Positions 15,569 to 23,654 of a stretch of DNA of 39,610 nt are shown piece by piece. Position numbers and translations under genes: made by a program. Source of the stretch: Verrucomicrobiota bacterium (GTDB taxonomy: Bacteria; Verrucomicrobiota; Verrucomicrobiia; Opitutales; Opitutaceae); NCBI GenBank assembly GCA_014584295.1, contig JACTNC010000028.1, forward strand, positions 1-39,610. The letters run 5' to 3'. Positions within the stretch are counted from its first letter, which is position 1. Each line of letters opens with the position of its first letter. The notes under the pieces were generated by a model that did no database searches, was not told the origin of the DNA, and was given only the letters and a program-made list of their open reading frames with translations.

Positions 15569-16510
15569 ATGGCACACTCCCCAAGATTGGTCGTACTCGA
15601 TGGTCACACGTTGAATCCAGGCGATTTATCCTGGTCGGAACTGGAATCCCTTGCGGATTGTGTCATTCATCCGCGCACCGCGGCGGCGGACATCATCGCA
15701 CGAAGCCGGGATGCCGAGATTCTTCTGACGAACAAAACGCCGGTGAATGCGGAAACCATCGCCGCCTGCGGAAAGCTGCGTTGCATTGGAGTGCTTGCGA
15801 CAGGTTTCAACATCGTGGACATCGTGGCCGCGCGGGCCCGAGGAATACCGGTGACCAATGTTCCGAGCTACAGCACCGGCTCCGTTGCGGAGCATACCTT
15901 CGCACTGCTGCTCGAACTCGCGCGTGGAGTTGGACGCCATGCATCGGGTGTAAGGGAAGGCCGCTGGGCTTCGGCCGTGGACTTCTGCTACTGGGAAACT
16001 CCTCAGGTTGAGCTTGAGGGACTCGTTCTTGGGCTGGTGGGAGGGGGACGGATCGGTCAGGCGGTCGCGCGTGTGGGACGTGCGTTCGGGATGGATGTGC
16101 GCATCGCTTCGAGCCGCGGCGGTCGACCGGAACTGGAGTCCGTCCTGCGCGCAGCGGATGTTGTCAGCCTGCATTGCCCGCTGACTCCGGCTACGAAGCA
16201 TCTCATCAATGAGACCACCCTGGGCTGGATGAAGCCGGGAGCATTTCTCGTGAACACCAGCCGCGGACCGCTCATCGACGAGCCTGCGCTGGCGGCCGCC
16301 CTCAATTCGGGTCGTCTGGCCGGAGCCGCTCTCGATGTCCTGTCCAGCGAACCGCCGCCCGTCGGCCATCCCTTGTTTACGGCGCGCAACTGCCTGATCA
16401 CCCCGCACATCGCGTGGACGACGTCGGCAGCCCGAAAACGCCTCCTGCGCACAGCAGTGGAAAACCTGCGCGCATTCCTTTCCGGGCAGCCGCAGAACGT
16501 GGTCAATTGA
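15569..16510 (+). CDS. D-2-hydroxyacid dehydrogenase (glycerate/glyoxylate/hydroxypyruvate reductase type)
   Basis: This is a 313-residue NAD(P)-dependent D-2-hydroxyacid dehydrogenase, usual length for HprA-like enzymes. The ATG at 15569 was chosen because the family N-terminus is RLVVLDGHTLNPGDLSW; the frame extends to 15515 without support. The nucleotide site is GLVGGGRIGQAVARVGRAFG. The catalytic Arg is in VNTSRGPLIDE, the Glu in LSSEPP and the His in ITPHIAW. The likely reaction is reduction of hydroxypyruvate or glyoxylate to D-glycerate or glycolate. It lies 111 nt after the glycerate kinase on the same strand, which fits glycerate formation. No signal peptide is present, so it is cytoplasmic. 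Confidence 0.9.
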   Translation: MAHSPRLVVLDGHTLNPGDLSWSELESLADCVIHPRTAAADIIARSRDAEILLTNKTPVNAETIAACGKLRCIGVLATGFNIVDIVAARARGIPVTNVPSYSTGSVAEHTFALLLELARGVGRHASGVREGRWASAVDFCYWETPQVELEGLVLGLVGGGRIGQAVARVGRAFGMDVRIASSRGGRPELESVLRAADVVSLHCPLTPATKHLINETTLGWMKPGAFLVNTSRGPLIDEPALAAALNSGRLAGAALDVLSSEPPPVGHPLFTARNCLITPHIAWTTSAARKRLLRTAVENLRAFLSGQPQNVVN

Positions 16511-16522
16511 GCCCGAGGGAGT

Positions 16523-16571
16523 CCCTTAGGATCCCGTTACAAATGCAAAAACTCCCGTAAGAGATCGGGAG
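16523..16571 (+). promoter_or_regulatory. leader with repeated motif and hairpin before the second TonB receptor
   Basis: The decamer CCCTTAGGAT (16523-16532) is followed by a hairpin, CTCCCG (16552-16557) pairing with CGGGAG (16566-16571) around an eight-base loop. The stem ends five bases before the strong ribosome site AAGGA (16576-16580), which lies five bases from the ATG at 16586. A fold here could limit ribosome access. Five A's precede the stem, so it could alternatively be a weak minus-strand terminator. Confidence 0.35.
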
Positions 16572-16585
16572 GGGGAAGGATTATC

Positions 16586-19500
16586 ATGCGGATGGTTTTG
16601 CGGATGCTTTCGCGCCGCGAATTCACATCACCCCTCCACATGAACCCAACACTATCTCTTCGCGGACGTGCGCCGTTTTCGGAGCCCTCCACCGCTTTGG
16701 AAGGTTTTCAGCGCTTCCTCTCAAGCCGACTCCCCGGCTGTTTTCTGCTGATTGCTTTCGTCCTCCTTATCCTGGTGCCGCCACGTGTGGCTGCACAGAC
16801 GGTTTCAACCGGCGTGATTGAAGGACGCGTGCAGAACGCGGCGTCCGGCTCCTACTTAATAAATGCCCGCGTTTCAATCGTGGGTACCACGAAGGAAACG
16901 CTCACGGATGCCTCAGGCGAATTTCGCCTTGGAGGACTGCCGGTCGGCGAAGTGACGCTCGAAGTTTTTTTCACTGGCATGGCCTCAAGGCAGGCAAAGG
17001 TCAGCGTGCAACCGGGAACCACCGTGAGACAGGACTTCAGGCTGGTCCGCGCAGGAGAGACGGCCAGAGATGGCGATGTCGTATACATGAACGCCTATGT
17101 CGTGGCCAGCGAACGCGAGTACGACGCAACAGCGATAGCAATCAACGAGCAGCGCTTCGCCGCCAATCGCAAGGATGTGGTGTCGACGGATGCGTTCGGT
17201 GAAATCAATCAGGGAAACATCGGTGAATTCGTGAAGTTCCTACCGGGCGTCACGCTCGATGTGAAGGATGGCAATACGCCTTCGGGAATCATGATTCGCG
17301 GATTCGATCCGAACTACACCAATGTCACGCTTGATGGGGGGCAGCTGGCCAGCACGATCATAGCAAATACGCAGACGTCCTCGCGTCAGTTTGTCCTCGA
17401 CGGAGCGAACATCAACAATCTCGCGCGTATTGAGGTCACCAAGCTTCCAACTCCCGACATGTCGGCCAATCTTCTCGGTGGAGCCGTCAACTTCGTGAGC
17501 CGTTCAGCCTTCGAGCGTCCGCGGATGGAGACGCGTATCTCGACGTATTTCTCAGCCAACGCCAAGGCGATGGACTTCAACAAGACGGCGGGCCCCCTAG
17601 CGAAGGAAACCTTCAAGATTCTGCCGTCCGCCGATTTCATGTTCGTGCATCCGGTCAGCAGCCAGTTCGGTTATGTGGTGACCGCGCAGCACAGCAGCCA
17701 GTACTACCTGCAAAACCGCACGGTTCTTGGAGCACGATTCACCAGCGCCGGTGCGACACTCGACAATCCCTACACGACAAACATCAATACGAACCTGGCT
17801 CCCAATCGGAGCGACCGCGATTCGGCAGCGGTCAAGTTCGACTACAAGCCTTGGGATGGCAATGTATTCAGCCTTCACTTGCAGGCCAATGCATCGAAGC
17901 AGCAAACCGCCTCGCGCGGCCTCAATTACAATGTAGGAGGCGGAACTCCGTTGAGCTGGACGCAGACCGATGTCCGCGGAGCAAATGGCGGTGGCTCGGT
18001 CGGAATGGGTAACAACTTCCAGGAACGCCACGCGCTGACCCGGGGTATCAATGGCTCCTATCGGTTTACCAATGACGATTGGGCGGTTGAGGCGGCTGCC
18101 AGCTATTCGAACTCCAATAATCGCACCCGCGACGGGGACAAGGGGTTCTTCCGCAATGTAAATGTGAGCCTCCCCGGTGTTGCTCGTGTTAATCTTCTCG
18201 GCATACAGCAGGATGACGCGCGATTCTCCAATGCCGAGGTGTACAACAGCGCCGGCACCCGCATTGATGAGCTCAGCCTTGCCAACTACTACCTTACTAC
18301 CGCAGGCACGGAGCGGCTCAATGCGACTGACGATGTCAAAGAGGCGCGGCTCAATGTGGCTCGTGAACTCACCATCCTCGGCAATCCCGTGACTCTCAAG
18401 GTCGGCGGAAGCTTCAACGACATGGAGCGCGACCTAAACTATACACCTGTCAACTACACCTACGTTGGTCCAGATGGGATTGCGAACAATGCCGATAACA
18501 CCATGGCGTCCTTTGTGGATTCCGGCTTTGCCGGGGTCAGCCCCGGTTTCGGACGCCCCGCGCCGCAATGGCCCGATTCGTTCAAGGTGTGGCAATCGTT
18601 CATCAAGACTCCGAGCTATTGGACACAGACCACTTCGCAGGCGGGCGATGTTCCCCGCAATGTGGCCATTCGTTCCCCGTGGTTGCACGAGACGATAACG
18701 GCGGCCTATGTGATGGGCGACATCAAGCTCCTTCGCAACCGCCTGCGTATCGTCGGCGGAGTGCGCTACGAACTCACCGAGGATGAGGGGCTGGGCTTTA
18801 AGCAGGACGCTGATGCGGTTCTAGTCAAGGACGCCAGCGGGAATGTACTCGACACGGATCCGAGCCGTCCGGGCATCCAGACCCAGATCAGGCCGGAACT
18901 CGCGCCTTCGGGCTCGTTTGCCTACAACTCTGTCCTCTACGCCAAGCGGCAATATTATGCCGCTAGAGATTACCACTACTACCACCCGAGCGCGCATGTC
19001 ACTTACAACATTACTGACAATCTTCTAGTCCGTGCTGCGTACGCCAAGACCATCGGGCGGCCAAATCTCTCGGACATCGTGCCCAATCTCTTTGTCGGTG
19101 AGAATATCAACTTCGGAAACCCCAACAACAGTTCGGGAAACATTCCTGGCTTTATCACAGGAGCGAACATCGGGCTGCGTCCATGGCGGGCCAAGAACTA
19201 TGATTACTCAATCGAGTACTATCTGCCGAAGAACGGCGTGCTGATGTTCAATGCCTACCGGAAGGACATCAAGGACTTCTTCAGCAGCATCAATGTCATC
19301 GCTGACCAGGCGCTGCTCGACCAGCTCGGGCTCTCCAGCGATGCGCTGGGATACCAATATACGCGCCGGATCAACATTTCTGATGCCCGAATCGACGGCT
19401 GGGAGGCACGTGCTGACCTGCCCCTCGTCAATCTCACGAACCTGACCATGTTCTCCGGGCTTGGCGACTGGCTGAAGCCCTATACCTTTACTACTAATTT

Positions 19501-19882
19501 CACGCATCTCAGTCTTTCAGGCTCGCGGGTGACGGCCTCGGATTGGAAGCGCTTTATCCCTCGCGGTCGCAATTTTGGTCTGCGGTTCAATTTTCCCAAG
19601 ATTTCCGGCATGTTTCTCGTGAACTGGCGCGGAAAGATGCTCCGCGACACCGCCAACCAGTTTCCCGGGGCGAACGAATACATCCGGGCCCGCTACCAGG
19701 TCGATGGAAACATCGAGTACCAGTTGACCAAACATTTCGCGATATTTGCGGCGGGCCGGAATCTTTTCAACGCGCCCTCCGAGTGGGAAGTCTCCGGCCC
19801 GGGCGTGCCTGCATGGTCGACCCTCACCAACTACGAAGACTACGGCGCGCAGTATTCCTTCGGCGTCAAGGGCTCCTTCTGA
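16586..19882 (+). CDS. TonB-dependent outer-membrane receptor (second)
   Basis: This is a 1098-residue TonB-dependent receptor. The start at 16586 is set by a strong ribosome site (AAGGA, five bases away). It gives an unusually long N-terminal lead of about 50 residues before the hydrophobic core CFLLIAFVLLILVPP, with cleavage near VAAQT. An ATG at 16640 is the alternative. A carboxypeptidase-regulatory-like domain follows (about 72-150; GVIEGRVQNAASGSYL, GEFRLGGLPVGEVTLEV). The plug (about 165-310) contains NIGEFVKFLPGVTLD, GIMIRGFDPNYTNVTLDGG and LLGGAVNFVSR. The barrel ends in an aromatic-terminated strand (YSFGVKGSF). The sequence differs clearly from the first receptor, so it is not a recent duplicate. 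It precedes the acid-sugar operon and may import its glycan substrate (inference). Confidence 0.92.
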   Translation: MRMVLRMLSRREFTSPLHMNPTLSLRGRAPFSEPSTALEGFQRFLSSRLPGCFLLIAFVLLILVPPRVAAQTVSTGVIEGRVQNAASGSYLINARVSIVGTTKETLTDASGEFRLGGLPVGEVTLEVFFTGMASRQAKVSVQPGTTVRQDFRLVRAGETARDGDVVYMNAYVVASEREYDATAIAINEQRFAANRKDVVSTDAFGEINQGNIGEFVKFLPGVTLDVKDGNTPSGIMIRGFDPNYTNVTLDGGQLASTIIANTQTSSRQFVLDGANINNLARIEVTKLPTPDMSANLLGGAVNFVSRSAFERPRMETRISTYFSANAKAMDFNKTAGPLAKETFKILPSADFMFVHPVSSQFGYVVTAQHSSQYYLQNRTVLGARFTSAGATLDNPYTTNINTNLAPNRSDRDSAAVKFDYKPWDGNVFSLHLQANASKQQTASRGLNYNVGGGTPLSWTQTDVRGANGGGSVGMGNNFQERHALTRGINGSYRFTNDDWAVEAAASYSNSNNRTRDGDKGFFRNVNVSLPGVARVNLLGIQQDDARFSNAEVYNSAGTRIDELSLANYYLTTAGTERLNATDDVKEARLNVARELTILGNPVTLKVGGSFNDMERDLNYTPVNYTYVGPDGIANNADNTMASFVDSGFAGVSPGFGRPAPQWPDSFKVWQSFIKTPSYWTQTTSQAGDVPRNVAIRSPWLHETITAAYVMGDIKLLRNRLRIVGGVRYELTEDEGLGFKQDADAVLVKDASGNVLDTDPSRPGIQTQIRPELAPSGSFAYNSVLYAKRQYYAARDYHYYHPSAHVTYNITDNLLVRAAYAKTIGRPNLSDIVPNLFVGENINFGNPNNSSGNIPGFITGANIGLRPWRAKNYDYSIEYYLPKNGVLMFNAYRKDIKDFFSSINVIADQALLDQLGLSSDALGYQYTRRINISDARIDGWEARADLPLVNLTNLTMFSGLGDWLKPYTFTTNFTHLSLSGSRVTASDWKRFIPRGRNFGLRFNFPKISGMFLVNWRGKMLRDTANQFPGANEYIRARYQVDGNIEYQLTKHFAIFAAGRNLFNAPSEWEVSGPGVPAWSTLTNYEDYGAQYSFGVKGSF

Positions 19883-20013
19883 CGCCATCCTTCCTCTTTC
19901 CGGGAGCAACCCTGTCATGAGTTATCTGACTCTGAGTGGCGGCGAAGCCCGCAACAAGGACACGCATTCGCGATGAATGTGAAACTCTGAGGCGAGGTTG
20001 CCCTCGGATGCGT

Positions 20014-20056
20014 GTTCGGCTGCGGTGTTCGGGGGAACACCGCGGCCGAACTTTTT
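20014..20056 (+). terminator. strong intrinsic terminator of the second TonB receptor
   Basis: The hairpin has an uninterrupted 17-bp stem containing one T-G pair. GTTCGGC at 20014-20020 pairs with GCCGAAC at 20045-20051, and GCGGTGTTC at 20022-20030 pairs with GAACACCGC at 20035-20043. The loop is four G's, and five T's follow (20052-20056). It lies 132 nt after the receptor stop and isolates it from the downstream operon. Confidence 0.95.
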
Positions 20057-20353
20057 CTCGGCATTTCTGTGAGTACGCCCACATCCCGCTTGTTTTCCCT
20101 AGCACGGGACCAGCCGCAGCATGGGGTGGGGGTTCTGGCCTCGAGCTGCCCGGCCCGGCGCCAACGATGCAAGGCATGGCGCCCAGTCTCCCCTTAGGAT
20201 GCCGTCAGAAAACGCCACAAACGCGGAAGAATTTGCGGGCAAGTTGGGGTAGTCTCTAACCGCTGACCAAGGAAATGCCGCGACGGCCACGTGGCTCTTC
20301 CAACTCTCCTCTTCTACTGTGACCGCTGGCGAGCCTCCCTTCCGCCACCACCC
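20057..20353 (+). promoter_or_regulatory. leader region of the acid-sugar operon
   Basis: This is about 300 nt between the terminator and the isomerase start, with no credible small gene. It must hold the operon promoter, but no clear -35/-10 pair was seen. It contains CCCTTAGGAT at 20191-20200 followed by GCCGTCAGAAA, similar to the sequence before the second TonB receptor (16523 onwards). The start codon at 20354 has no visible ribosome site, and the sequence before it is pyrimidine-rich. Confidence 0.4.
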
Positions 20354-21778
20354 ATGAACACTTCTCCCCTTGCTCTCGGTGTCATCTTTGGAAACCGCGA
20401 CTTTTTCCCGGACCGGCTCGTGCCCGATGCGCGGGCGGATGTCACCAGGCTTTTCGGCGAACTCGGACTCGAGCCCATCATGCTCGACCCGTCCGAGAGC
20501 AAACTTGGGAGCGTGGAAACGCATCGCGACGCACGCGCCTGTGCGGAGCTTTTCCGAAGAAACAGGGATCGCATTTCCGGCGTGCTTGTTTGCCTGCCCA
20601 ACTTCGGCGACGAAAAGGGTGTGGCCGACACGCTGAAGCTTGCCGGCTTGGATGTACCGGTTCTCGTGCAGGCCTATCCGGACGAACTCGACAAACTCGA
20701 TGTCATCCGGCGACGCGACGCCTGGTGCGGCAAGATCTCCGTCTGCAACAACCTCCGCCAGGCGGGCATTCCCTACAGCCTGACCACCTCGCATGTGGTG
20801 CGCCCGCTCGATGAATCCTTCCGCCGCGACCTCAAGGATTTTGTCGCTGTTTGCCGGGTCGTCCGGGGACTGCGAAAGGTGAGGCTCGGCGCGGTAGGGG
20901 CCCGGCCAAGCGCGTTCAACACGGTGCGCTACTCTGAGAAGATTCTTGAGCGAAATGGTATCAGCGTGGTCACCGTCGATCTCTCCGAAATTCTCGGAGC
21001 GGCGGGGAAAATCGGGGATGCAGACAGGCGGCTCACATCAAAGATCGACGAGATCAAGGCCTACGCAAATGCCTCCCTGGTACCGGCAGCCAAGCTCATG
21101 CAGATGGCACGGCTGGGAATCGTGCTCGATGATTTTGTCGCTACCAACCACCTCGACGCCACGGCCATTCAATGCTGGACCTCCGTGCAGTCAAACCACG
21201 GATGCAATGTCTGCACCTCGATGAGCATGATGAGCGATAATTTCCTTCCGAGCGCGTGTGAGGTGGACGTCACCGGTGTGCTCACCATGTATGCGATGCA
21301 ACTGGCATCGCTATCCCCATCGGCGATTGTCGATTGGAACAACAACTATGGCTCCGATGCCGACAAATGTGTTCTTTTCCACTGCGGCAACTGGGCCAAG
21401 TCGTTCTTACCCGACATCAAGATTCTCAATGCCCCGATCCTCGGGAGCACGCTCGGGGTCGAGAACACCTGGGGAGCCTTGGATGGCCGGACGCCCGCGG
21501 CGCCGCTGAGCTACGGCCGGATCACGACGGACGACACGGCCGGCGTCATCCGCACTTATGTAGGCGAGGGGGCCTTGACCAACGACGAACTTCGCACCTT
21601 TGGCAATCGCGCGGTGGCACATGTGCCCAAACTGCAGAAGCTCATGCGCTACGTGTGTCGCGAAGGTTTTGAACATCATGTCGTGATGAATGCTTCACGC
21701 ACAGCCGGCATACTGGCCGAGGCATTCGGGCGCTATCTGGGCTGGGAAGTGTATCATCACGAGCCGGAACAGGAATGA
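20354..21778 (+). CDS. L-fucose/L-arabinose isomerase-family protein
   Basis: This is a 474-residue cytoplasmic sugar isomerase homologue of the FucI/AraA fold. The C-terminal half holds the family's metal-binding residues: Glu303 in SACEVDVTG, Asp327 in IVDWNNNYG and His343 in VLFHCGN, after the characteristic CWTSVQSNHGCNVCTSMSMM. The N-terminal half has the Rossmann-like subdomains (FGNRDFFPDRLVPDAR; VLVCLPNFGDEKGVADTL). FucI and AraA interconvert aldoses and ketoses with Mn2+. Here it is the first gene of an operon with a split transketolase and a glycerol-kinase-like FGGY enzyme, so it probably makes the ketose that the kinase phosphorylates; apiose to apulose is the leading hypothesis. 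Other pentoses or deoxysugars remain possible. The stop lies one base before the transketolase start. Confidence 0.85.
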   Translation: MNTSPLALGVIFGNRDFFPDRLVPDARADVTRLFGELGLEPIMLDPSESKLGSVETHRDARACAELFRRNRDRISGVLVCLPNFGDEKGVADTLKLAGLDVPVLVQAYPDELDKLDVIRRRDAWCGKISVCNNLRQAGIPYSLTTSHVVRPLDESFRRDLKDFVAVCRVVRGLRKVRLGAVGARPSAFNTVRYSEKILERNGISVVTVDLSEILGAAGKIGDADRRLTSKIDEIKAYANASLVPAAKLMQMARLGIVLDDFVATNHLDATAIQCWTSVQSNHGCNVCTSMSMMSDNFLPSACEVDVTGVLTMYAMQLASLSPSAIVDWNNNYGSDADKCVLFHCGNWAKSFLPDIKILNAPILGSTLGVENTWGALDGRTPAAPLSYGRITTDDTAGVIRTYVGEGALTNDELRTFGNRAVAHVPKLQKLMRYVCREGFEHHVVMNASRTAGILAEAFGRYLGWEVYHHEPEQE

Positions 21779-21779
21779 C

Positions 21780-22616
21780 ATGCCGAGCGACCGGGAACTC
21801 TTGCTGAAATCTTTCGCGCTCCGGAGAAGGATGCTGCGCCTCATCCACCACGCTGGTGCAGGACACACCGGTGGCGGATTGTCGTGCCTCGACATCCTGA
21901 GTGTGCTCTACCATCGCGTGCTCTCCATTTCGCCCGAGTCTGTCGATTCACCCACGCGGGACCGTTACGTGCAGAGCAAGGGACACTGTGTGGAGGCGCT
22001 CTATACCGTGCTCGCAGATCGGGGCTACTTTTCGGACTCAGATCTCGATACCGTCTGCCGATACGGTTCAAGGTACGTGGGGCACCCGACGCGAAAGGTG
22101 CGTGGTATCGAAATGAACACGGGTGCGTTGGGGCATGGCTTGCCCATCTGCCTCGGGATGGCGCTTGCTTCGAAGATGGATGCGGATGCCTTTCGTGTAT
22201 TCACGCTCCTGGGAGACGGTGAACTTGCGGAAGGATCCAACTGGGAGGCGGCAATGGCCGCAGCACATCATCGACTGGACAATCTCACAGCCATCCTTGA
22301 TCATAACACCCTCCAGATCACGGGCCCTACGCGCGACGTGATGTCCAATGAGCCGCTCGACGCGAAATGGCGCGCATTCGGTTGGGAGGTGCGTTCCGTC
22401 AGCGGGCACGATTACGCCGCACTCACCGCGGCCCTGACGGCCCCGCACCCGGGGCGTCCCCTCTTTGTCATCGCGAATACGGTCAAAGGCAAGGGGGTCA
22501 GTTTCATGGAGAATGTCGCGCGCTGGCATCACGGCGTGCCGAGCGATGAGGAACTCAAACGAGCGCTTGCCGAACTTGAAGCCGCGGAGGCGAAATGCCG
22601 GGAGGGCAATCCATGA
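21780..22616 (+). CDS. transketolase, N-terminal (ThDP pyrophosphate-binding) subunit
   Basis: This is a 278-residue split-transketolase alpha subunit. The ThDP/Mg2+ site is present: GDGE at 145-148 with Asn154 (GDGELAEGSNWEA). So are the transketolase histidine regions AGAGHTGGGLS (25-35), SKGHC (67-70) and GALGHG (115-120). The ATG at 21780 follows AGGA by a few bases and begins one base after the isomerase stop. The partner is the adjacent gene, which overlaps it by 4 nt. Two-subunit transketolases occur as central enzymes, but also as dedicated enzymes for unusual ketoses, such as apulose-4-phosphate transketolase and sulfofructose transketolase. Its place between a sugar isomerase and a sugar kinase favours a dedicated role. 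Confidence 0.92.
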   Translation: MPSDRELLLKSFALRRRMLRLIHHAGAGHTGGGLSCLDILSVLYHRVLSISPESVDSPTRDRYVQSKGHCVEALYTVLADRGYFSDSDLDTVCRYGSRYVGHPTRKVRGIEMNTGALGHGLPICLGMALASKMDADAFRVFTLLGDGELAEGSNWEAAMAAAHHRLDNLTAILDHNTLQITGPTRDVMSNEPLDAKWRAFGWEVRSVSGHDYAALTAALTAPHPGRPLFVIANTVKGKGVSFMENVARWHHGVPSDEELKRALAELEAAEAKCREGNP

Positions 22617-23629
22617 GTGCGCCCGCACCCTCTATGTTCTCACCGGACGCCCGGGCCATGGCTGAGAAACTCGGGCTGAAGCTGGGTCGCGCAAACCTTG
22701 AGGAGTTTGCCGACACCCTTCAGGCGCTTGCAACGGTTGACCGGTCGATCATCGCGGTCACGTCGGATTCCCGCGGCTCGGGAAAACTCGCACCCTTCGG
22801 AAAGGCGCTTCCGAGGCAGCTCATCGAGGTGGGTATTGCCGAGCAGAATCTTGTCGGAATCACCGCGGGCCTCTCCGCGTGCGGAAAGAAGGCGTTCGGG
22901 GTTTCACCCTCGTGCTTCCTCACCGCCCGATCGCTCGAGCAGATCAAGAACGACCTGTGCTACTCTGATGTCCCCGGCGTCCTTGTCGGCATCAGCGCCG
23001 GCGTGAGTTACGGTGCGCTCGGTTCGACCCACCACTCGCTTCATGATTTTGCTGCACTGAGGGCGATCAGCAATATCACGATCATCGCGCCGGCAGACAA
23101 CGCTGAGACACGTGAAGCCGTGCGATTCGCTGCAGTTGCGGCTCATCCGGTGTTCCTGCGTTTCGGCAAGGCTGCGATGTACGATGTGTCTCCGGCCTGT
23201 GCGCGTTTTGAAGCGGGCAGGGCAGTCACGCTGCGCGACGGTCACGACGTCGCCTTCCTGGTAAACGGTGAAACCGTCGCGCACGCGCTGCTCGCTGCCG
23301 CAAGTCTGGCCGAGACAGGAATAGCCGCGCGAGTCGTCAGTATTCATACGGTGAAGCCGCTCGACATCTCGACCGTCCTTGCTGCGGGCAGGGACTGTCG
23401 CGTCGTTATCACCGTCGAGGAGCACATGGTTCACGGGGGATTGGGTGACGCAGTCGCATGCGCATTGCTCACCGCCGGAATCAAGACGGTCTTCCGGAGT
23501 GTGGGAATTCCCGACGAGGACACCGTCACTGGGTCGCAATCTGATATCTTCCGCCACTACGGGATATCTATGGAAGGGCTCGCAGCAACGGCCCGGGAGC
23601 TGATCAACGGCCGCGCCTCGGGCGGCTGA
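22613..23629 (+). CDS. transketolase, C-terminal (pyrimidine-binding) subunit
   Basis: This is a 338-residue split-transketolase beta subunit. The catalytic Glu that activates ThDP is Glu77 in EVGIAEQN. Other landmarks are DSRGSGKLAPF, GVSYGALGSTHHSLHDFA, ITIIAPADNAETREAV, and the C-terminal transketolase domain with VVITVEEHMVHGGLGDAV. The ATG at 22613 overlaps the previous gene's stop (ATGA) and follows a GGAGG ribosome site at 22601-22605. It forms a heteromeric enzyme with the upstream subunit that moves a two-carbon ketol unit. If the substrate is apulose 4-phosphate, known chemistry would release dihydroxyacetone phosphate and make xylulose 5-phosphate from glyceraldehyde 3-phosphate. 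Confidence 0.92.
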   Translation: MSAPAPSMFSPDARAMAEKLGLKLGRANLEEFADTLQALATVDRSIIAVTSDSRGSGKLAPFGKALPRQLIEVGIAEQNLVGITAGLSACGKKAFGVSPSCFLTARSLEQIKNDLCYSDVPGVLVGISAGVSYGALGSTHHSLHDFAALRAISNITIIAPADNAETREAVRFAAVAAHPVFLRFGKAAMYDVSPACARFEAGRAVTLRDGHDVAFLVNGETVAHALLAAASLAETGIAARVVSIHTVKPLDISTVLAAGRDCRVVITVEEHMVHGGLGDAVACALLTAGIKTVFRSVGIPDEDTVTGSQSDIFRHYGISMEGLAATARELINGRASGG

Positions 23630-23654
23630 TGAGTCCGCGATTCCGTAGTTTGTC

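Noticed and set aside
20291..20353. Upstream extension of the isomerase from 20291
   Set aside because: The added 21 residues are low in complexity, do not resemble the family N-terminus and have no ribosome site.
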